Assembly: GCA_903828035.1 (NCBI GenBank)
Contig: CAIKKV010000376.1
Location: 1 to 10,797 of the forward strand
Origin: an uncultured bacterium
Lineage (GTDB): Bacteria > Verrucomicrobiota > Kiritimatiellia > CAIKKV01
Reading direction: 5' to 3'
DNA length: 10,797 bases
Shown here: piece after piece, positions 7,376 through 10,797 of the stretch
How positions within the stretch are numbered: the stretch's first letter is position 1
Layout of the letters: every line of letters starts with the position of its first letter
Program-made: the position numbers and the translations under genes
The notes under the pieces: generated by a model
Seen by the model: only the letters and a program-made list of their open reading frames with translations
Told to the model about the DNA's origin: nothing
The model's database searches: none

Positions 7376-9028
7376 TTAAAATTGAACGGTTGCGCTCACA
7401 TGGACCCGGCCCGATTCAACGCCGGTTCCGGTCTGGTCCTCCACGTCATCCGCCCCCGCGAGGGGCACGCCGTAATCGGCCCGCACCTGGGAGCGGCAGC
7501 CCAGCGCCAGGCGCAGCCCGGCGCCCGCGCCCGCCACCGTCACCGCGCCGAGGTCGTCGTCGCCCTCCGACATCACATGGCCGGCATCCGCAAACAGGAC
7601 CGTTTGCAGATGATGGCCCGCGCCGATCCGCGCCAGGGGCGAGCGCAGCTCCAGCGTCGCATCCCCGCCCTGGTCGCCCATGATGACCCGCTCCGGAAAC
7701 CCGCGGACCGTCTCCATGCCGCCCAGGGCCAGCTGCTCGGCGCCCAGCAGGGCCCCGCTCGCCACCTGCGCCTCCGCCCGGCCGAACAGCAGCCAGGCCG
7801 ATCCCGCCCGATCGCACGCCGCGACAGCCAAAGGCTGCAGGCGGGCGATCCGCCCGCGGCCCACGAGATAGGTGCTTTCGGCGCCCGGGCGGAACGCCTC
7901 GATATCCGCGTCGCTTCCGGTCAGGCCGCCCGGCCCGCAAACCGCTTCCGCTTCCAGGAAGGTTCGGCCGCCCAGCCCGTCATAGCGCAGCGGCGTCACG
8001 CGCACGCCCACGCTCAGGGGCAGCACCGCCACCGTCCGCGTCTCCCCGTCCACGCCTGTGGAGTCGACGGACAGCGTCTCCTCCTGGCTGCGCCAGGCCG
8101 CTCCGGCGGTGAGCACCACCTCGCGAACGGGCGTGGCCGCCGCGCGCCACTCTTCGCGGAGCCCCGCGAACCAGCCTTTGCCCCGGAGCGTGAAGAGATC
8201 GGCCACCTCCTGGGCGTCCACATCCGAATAGCCGCCGTAGAGCAGCGTGGCGCCGCCCCGGCCGGACAGCCGCGGGCGCAGATAGCTGGCGGCCGCGGAC
8301 CGGCTGGAGCCCGAGTCCCCGGAAACCGGGCCCAGCCACACCGAGAGGATGTCGTCATGCCGGGTCAGGTTCAGGTATTGCACCAAGGCCATGGCGCGCC
8401 ACTCCCCGGTGGCTTCCACGCCGGCATTGTCCGCCGTCAGGAGGGCGTGCAGGGGGCGCGACTCCGTCACCGCGCAGGCCAGGTCCGCATAGCGGACGGC
8501 GCGGCCCGACTCCTGCTCCCGCCGGACGGACAGCGCCGGATCCAGGACCAGGTCGGGATGGGCGTTGAGGCCCAGCACGTGCTGATAGAAGACGGATTCG
8601 CGGAAGGGCGCTCCCTCGGCCATGCCGGAGAGGCGGTAGCGGAGCTGCTCGCCGCTGAACCAGCGTCCTTCAAACGGGGCTCCGCCGGTCCCGGTCAGGG
8701 TCAATTTTCCAAACCGGCCGGCGTCGACATCGATCGGCACGATGCCGGTCGCGTAGTCGGACGGCGGCGTCCGGACCGAGGCCAGCAGGTAGCCGCGGTC
8801 GCGGAGCTGGTCGCGCAGGCGCCGGGCCTGCTCCTGGATCTCGGCGGGGGTGAGCGTTTTCCCCGTGAGAGTGGCCCTGAACCCGTCCAGCAGGCCTTCG
8901 CGGGCCAGCACGCCCGAATCCCCCTCCATCTTCACCTCGCGGATCGGGAAACCCCCTTCTCCCGCCGCCTGCAACACCCCCGCGGCCATGATGACCGCCA
9001 CCGCCCACACGCCTGCGCCTCTCCTCAT
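7376..9028 (-). CDS. TpsB-type (ShlB/FhaC/HecB) outer-membrane transporter
   Basis: The 550-residue product matches the two-partner secretion transporter family in length and order. Residues 1-23 are a signal peptide. Residues about 27-104 form a POTRA domain (IREVKMEGDSGVLAREGLL, then a helix ending in LRDRGYLLASV and a strand with VPIDVDAGRFG); a second POTRA follows at about 106-170. From about 185 to the end is a beta barrel with alternating polar/hydrophobic strands. It contains LGGMETVRGF at 435-444, the conserved lGG..sVRGy motif of Omp85/TpsB barrels, FADAGHV at 479-485, and a terminal Phe (VSATVQF) as in outer-membrane barrels recognised by the BAM machinery. Family role: exports a TPS-domain exoprotein across the outer membrane. 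No such partner is encoded nearby, so the cargo is unknown. The start has a strong purine ribosome site (AGAGGGGGGAA, 9035-9045). It is the first gene of the minus-strand train. Confidence 0.88.
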   Translation of the reverse strand: MRRGAGVWAVAVIMAAGVLQAAGEGGFPIREVKMEGDSGVLAREGLLDGFRATLTGKTLTPAEIQEQARRLRDQLRDRGYLLASVRTPPSDYATGIVPIDVDAGRFGKLTLTGTGGAPFEGRWFSGEQLRYRLSGMAEGAPFRESVFYQHVLGLNAHPDLVLDPALSVRREQESGRAVRYADLACAVTESRPLHALLTADNAGVEATGEWRAMALVQYLNLTRHDDILSVWLGPVSGDSGSSRSAAASYLRPRLSGRGGATLLYGGYSDVDAQEVADLFTLRGKGWFAGLREEWRAAATPVREVVLTAGAAWRSQEETLSVDSTGVDGETRTVAVLPLSVGVRVTPLRYDGLGGRTFLEAEAVCGPGGLTGSDADIEAFRPGAESTYLVGRGRIARLQPLAVAACDRAGSAWLLFGRAEAQVASGALLGAEQLALGGMETVRGFPERVIMGDQGGDATLELRSPLARIGAGHHLQTVLFADAGHVMSEGDDDLGAVTVAGAGAGLRLALGCRSQVRADYGVPLAGADDVEDQTGTGVESGRVHVSATVQF

Positions 9029-9077
9029 TGGCTATTCCCCCCTCTGATTTCGGGCATGATAAAAAAAGACGCGGAAT

Positions 9078-9092
9078 TACCCATATCGGGTA
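9078..9092. promoter_or_regulatory. Inverted repeat, possible operator or leader hairpin
   Basis: TACCC, five bases, GGGTA forms a perfect 5-base inverted repeat midway between the divergent transporter and malic enzyme genes. On the minus strand it is followed 12 bases later by a run of seven T (9061-9067), but the spacing is too great for a standard terminator. It could bind a dimeric regulator or fold in the leader of the transporter mRNA. Confidence 0.3.
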
Positions 9093-9111
9093 CGGCGCCC
9101 GGAAGCCGGCC

Positions 9112-9150
9112 CTGGTGATAAAATATTTCTAAATTATTTCTTAATCATGA
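9112..9150. promoter_or_regulatory. AT-rich island in the divergent intergenic region
   Basis: This stretch is almost wholly A/T (for example AAATATTTCTAAATTATTTC), in sharp contrast to the GC-rich surroundings. It is the most likely place for minus-strand promoter elements of the long gene train and for an upstream element of the malic enzyme promoter. I see several TATAAT-like hexamers on the minus strand (TATTTT, TTTTAT) but no convincing -35 partner. Confidence 0.4.
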
Positions 9151-9166
9151 AAAGGCCATTCCAACA

Positions 9167-9196
9167 TTGCACGACCGGCGTGGAATCGGCTATATT
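9167..9196 (+). promoter_or_regulatory. Candidate sigma70-type promoter of the malic enzyme gene
   Basis: TATATT (9191-9196) matches the -10 consensus at five of six positions. TTGCAC (9167-9172) is a weak -35 (TTG kept) at 18-base spacing. Transcription would start near 9203, leaving a leader of about 20 bases with the ribosome site AAAGGAA (9214-9220). Confidence 0.45.
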
Positions 9197-9225
9197 CACA
9201 GGGTTTCAACTTAAAAGGAATCGCC

Positions 9226-10527
9226 ATGGCTATCACCCGGGAAGACGTGCTTCACTATCATCTGGGCGGCAAAATCGGCTTGCGCCTCCCCAAACCCTTT
9301 GCCTCGCAGCAGGACCTCTGCCTCGCCTATACGCCCGGCGTGGCCCATGCCGTCAAGGAAATCGCCGCCCACCCCGCCTCCGTCTACGATTACACGAGCC
9401 GCGGCAACCTGGTGGCCGTGGTCACCGACGGCACCGCCATCCTCGGCCTCGGCGACCTCGGCGCCCCGGCCAGCATCCCCGTGATGGAAGGCAAGGCCGT
9501 CCTCTTCAAGGCGTTCGGCGACGTCGACGCCTGGCCCGTGCCCCTCGACCGCTGCCGCATGGGCGGAGCCGACACCGGCAAGACCGATCCCGCGCGGGTC
9601 ATCGACACCGTGGCCGCCATGGCCGGCATGTACGGCGGCATCAACCTGGAAGACATCGCCGCCCCCGCCTGCTTCGAGATCGAGGACAAGCTGGACGCCA
9701 TGCTGGACATTCCCGTCTTCCATGACGACCAGTGGGGCACGGCCGTCATCACCCTGGCCGGCGTCATGAACTACGCCCGCCTCGCGGAGCGCCAGCTTTC
9801 CGAGCTGCGCATCGTCATCAACGGCGCGGGCGCGGCCGGCATCCGGATCTGCGAAATGCTGAAGGTCTCCGGCTGCACCCACGTGACCGTGTGCGATTCC
9901 AAGGGCGTGGTGAGCACGGCGCGAAAGGACCTGTCGGGCAAGAAAAAGGAACACGCCGCCGAGACGACCGCCGTGACGCTGGACGACGCGCTGAAGGGCG
10001 CCCACGTGTTCGTCGGGGTGTCGGCGGCCGACTGCCTGAAGCCCGAGTCCGTCAAGAAGATGGCCGCCTACCCCGCCATTTTCGCCATGGCCAACCCCGA
10101 TCCCGAGATCAAGCCCGAGCTCGTGGCCGCGGCCCTGGGCAACGAGCCCTACGTCATGGCCACGGGGCGGTCCGATTACGCCAACCAGATCAACAACGTG
10201 CTGGGCTTCCCGTTCCTGTTCCGCGGCGCCCTCGACGTCCGCGCCCGCACCGTGAACCTGGCCATGAAGAAGGCGGCCTCCCAGGCGCTGGCGGACCTCG
10301 CCCGCGAGCCGGTTCCGGGGTATGTGAAGGATATCTACGGCGATCCCGGCCTGGCGTTCGGCCGCCAGTACATCATTCCCAAGCCCTTCGACCGCCGGCT
10401 GTTTGAAGCCATCCCGGCCGCCGTGGCCGAGGCCGCCGTGGCCTCGGGCGCCGCCAAGGCCGGCTTCAACCTGGCCGCCTACCGCACCCAGCTGCGCGAG
10501 CGGAACATCAAGCGGGCTACCGCCTAA
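9226..10527 (+). CDS. Malic enzyme, short form (NAD(P)-dependent, decarboxylating)
   Basis: The 433-residue product converts malate to pyruvate and CO2 with reduction of NAD(P), in the cytoplasm. The N-terminal catalytic half has AYTPGVA with Tyr35, [19 protein letters not shown] (61-79), [11 protein letters not shown] with Lys90/Lys95, and metal-binding NLEDIAAP with Glu142/Asp143 plus FHDDQ with Asp168. The NAD(P)-binding half starts near 190, with the Rossmann loop GAGAAG (200-205) and CDSKG (223-227). Later come [27 protein letters not shown] and the family C-terminus. It has the length of stand-alone bacterial malic enzymes and lacks the phosphotransacetylase-like domain of E. coli MaeB. 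Position 170 is Trp in HDDQWGTA, where I expect His or Gln. The Asp in CDSKG occurs in both NAD and NADP enzymes, so the cofactor cannot be told. The start is supported by AAAGGAA 5 bases upstream. It is transcribed away from the signalling train and is probably a single-gene unit. Confidence 0.95.
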   Translation: MAITREDVLHYHLGGKIGLRLPKPFASQQDLCLAYTPGVAHAVKEIAAHPASVYDYTSRGNLVAVVTDGTAILGLGDLGAPASIPVMEGKAVLFKAFGDVDAWPVPLDRCRMGGADTGKTDPARVIDTVAAMAGMYGGINLEDIAAPACFEIEDKLDAMLDIPVFHDDQWGTAVITLAGVMNYARLAERQLSELRIVINGAGAAGIRICEMLKVSGCTHVTVCDSKGVVSTARKDLSGKKKEHAAETTAVTLDDALKGAHVFVGVSAADCLKPESVKKMAAYPAIFAMANPDPEIKPELVAAALGNEPYVMATGRSDYANQINNVLGFPFLFRGALDVRARTVNLAMKKAASQALADLAREPVPGYVKDIYGDPGLAFGRQYIIPKPFDRRLFEAIPAAVAEAAVASGAAKAGFNLAAYRTQLRERNIKRATA

Positions 10528-10545
10528 CCGTCCGGCGCCGGCGAA

Positions 10546-10564
10546 GGGCTCGCAGCGCTCGCCC
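10546..10564. repeat. REP-like hairpin with tandem mismatch
   Basis: The plus strand reads GGGC-TC-GC-AGC-GC-TC-GCCC: two perfect stem segments around a TC/TC internal mismatch and a 3-base loop. The minus strand carries GA/GA at that spot, a tandem that can form sheared pairs. A perfect 10-base palindrome CCGGCGCCGG (10532-10541) and a second small hairpin, AATGC-GCGAA-GCATT (10571-10585), lie beside it. The 150 bases between the malic enzyme stop and the next gene hold no credible coding region. Confidence 0.5.
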
Positions 10565-10613
10565 CGAAACAATGCGCGAAGCATTTGGAGGGCGGAGCGC
10601 CGCGACGCCTAGC

Positions 10614-10639
10614 TGGTCATTCCGAGCAAAGCCGAGGAA
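10614..10639. repeat. REP-like element of the GTCATTCCGAGC type
   Basis: GGTCATTCCGAGC followed by AAA and GCCGAGGAA closely resembles an intergenic repeat seen in many unrelated bacteria (typical form GTCATTCCGAGCGAAGCGAGGAA; this family link is from memory). It folds as TTCC-GA-GC-AAA-GC-C-GA-GGAA with a tandem GA/GA internal loop and one bulged C. It lies between convergent genes, the usual location of such elements. Confidence 0.5.
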
Positions 10640-10652
10640 GCTCCTCTTTTTT
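10634..10652 (+). terminator. Candidate rho-independent terminator of the malic enzyme gene
   Basis: GAGGA, a 3-base loop AGC, TCCTC, then six T. The stem is only five pairs, so termination may be weak, and it overlaps the REP-like element. The position, 107 bases after the malic enzyme stop and before a convergent gene, fits a terminator. Confidence 0.45.
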
Positions 10653-10659
10653 CCGCGAC

Positions 10660-10676
10660 ACTCCGTGCAACGGAGT
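10660..10676. terminator. 7-base perfect inverted repeat between convergent genes
   Basis: ACTCCGT, loop GCA, ACGGAGT is a perfect hairpin two bases after the stop codon of the minus-strand gene at the right edge. Only three T follow on the plus strand and no T run follows on the minus strand, so it may instead block 3'-end decay or assist the neighbouring terminator. Confidence 0.4.
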
Positions 10677-10677
10677 T

Positions 10678-10797
10678 TCACTTCCGGCCCAGGATCTCCT
10701 TGATCTGGCGAAGCTCCTCGAGGATCTGGCGATTCGTCTCGGCGCCGGCCTTGGCGACGGCCATGCTTTCCTTCGTTAGCGCCAGGCTTTCGTCCAC
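10678..10797 (-). CDS. C-terminal 39 residues of an unidentified protein (runs off right edge)
   Basis: A frame open from the right edge ends in TGA at 10678-10680. Its last residues, TNRQILEELRQIKEILGRK, form a strongly amphipathic heptad-like helix, preceded by a helix-prone ESLALTKESMAVAKAGAE segment. This looks like a short C-terminal coiled coil. Coding is supported by the heptad pattern, codon use matching the neighbours, and a hairpin directly after the stop. The visible part does not allow a family assignment. The gene converges on the malic enzyme gene. Confidence 0.6.
   Translation of the reverse strand: MDESLALTKESMAVAKAGAETNRQILEELRQIKEILGRK

Noticed and set aside
5748..7379. Plus-strand open frame of about 540 codons opposite the phosphatase and secreted-protein genes
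   Set aside because: The same kind of antisense shadow, with no ribosome site and no recognisable domain.
7367..9118. Plus-strand open frame of about 580 codons opposite the transporter gene
   Set aside because: Antisense to a clear TpsB barrel; composition is Arg/His/Gln-rich without structure.
9177..9190. Possible sigma54 -24/-12 site (GG-N10-GC) before the malic enzyme
   Set aside because: Only the GG and GC dinucleotides and one further base fit; the surrounding consensus is poor, and the spot overlaps a better sigma70-like pair. GG and GC at this spacing are common in GC-rich DNA.
9211..10584. Minus-strand open frame of about 457 codons opposite the malic enzyme gene
   Set aside because: Gly/His/Val-rich mirror of a highly conserved enzyme; no independent evidence for coding.
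1..10797. tRNA, rRNA, CRISPR array, insertion sequence or phage genes
   Set aside because: Reading both strands I saw no repeat-spacer pattern, transposase, integrase or cloverleaf-like sequence; the intergenic space is too small and is accounted for by the elements listed.

Overview
This is a GC-rich, densely coding window from a Gram-negative bacterium. The evidence for a Gram-negative cell is an outer-membrane TpsB/Omp85-type barrel with POTRA domains, plus signal peptides. I cannot name the taxon. FHA-GAF-sigma54 activators and long membrane-anchored Ser/Thr kinases are typical of complex bacteria such as myxobacteria and other former deltaproteobacteria, or the PVC group, so one of these is a reasonable guess (inference only).

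Layout. Nearly all of positions 1-9028 is one minus-strand gene train, read from right to left: a TpsB-type outer-membrane transporter (7376-9028); a small secreted protein of unknown function (6750-7364); a PP2C-type phosphatase with a membrane anchor and an extracytoplasmic domain (4908-6728); a 1091-residue membrane protein with two kinase domains in tandem (1626-4901); a MarC-family membrane protein (956-1543); and the N-terminal 316 residues of an FHA-GAF-sigma54 activator that runs off the left edge (1-949). Most gaps are 6-21 bases. The exception is an 82-base gap before the MarC gene, which holds a possible internal promoter. A 197-base divergent intergenic region (9029-9225) separates this train from a plus-strand malic enzyme (9226-10527). 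After the malic enzyme comes a 150-base convergent region full of short hairpins, some REP-like, and then the last 39 codons of an unidentified minus-strand gene (10678-10797).

How the genes may work together. The train encodes a writer (tandem kinase), an eraser (PP2C) and a reader (FHA domain fused to a sigma54 activator) of Ser/Thr phosphorylation. Kinase and phosphatase share the same build: a cytoplasmic catalytic part, one transmembrane helix, a Pro/Ala-rich linker and an uncharacterised outer domain. The inferred model is an envelope-sensing relay: outer domains tune the kinase/phosphatase balance, phosphothreonine is read by FHA, and sigma54-dependent transcription changes. The transporter and small secreted protein at the head of the train would be either the monitored process or part of the output. 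No TpsA exoprotein partner is visible. The malic enzyme looks like an unrelated metabolic neighbour.
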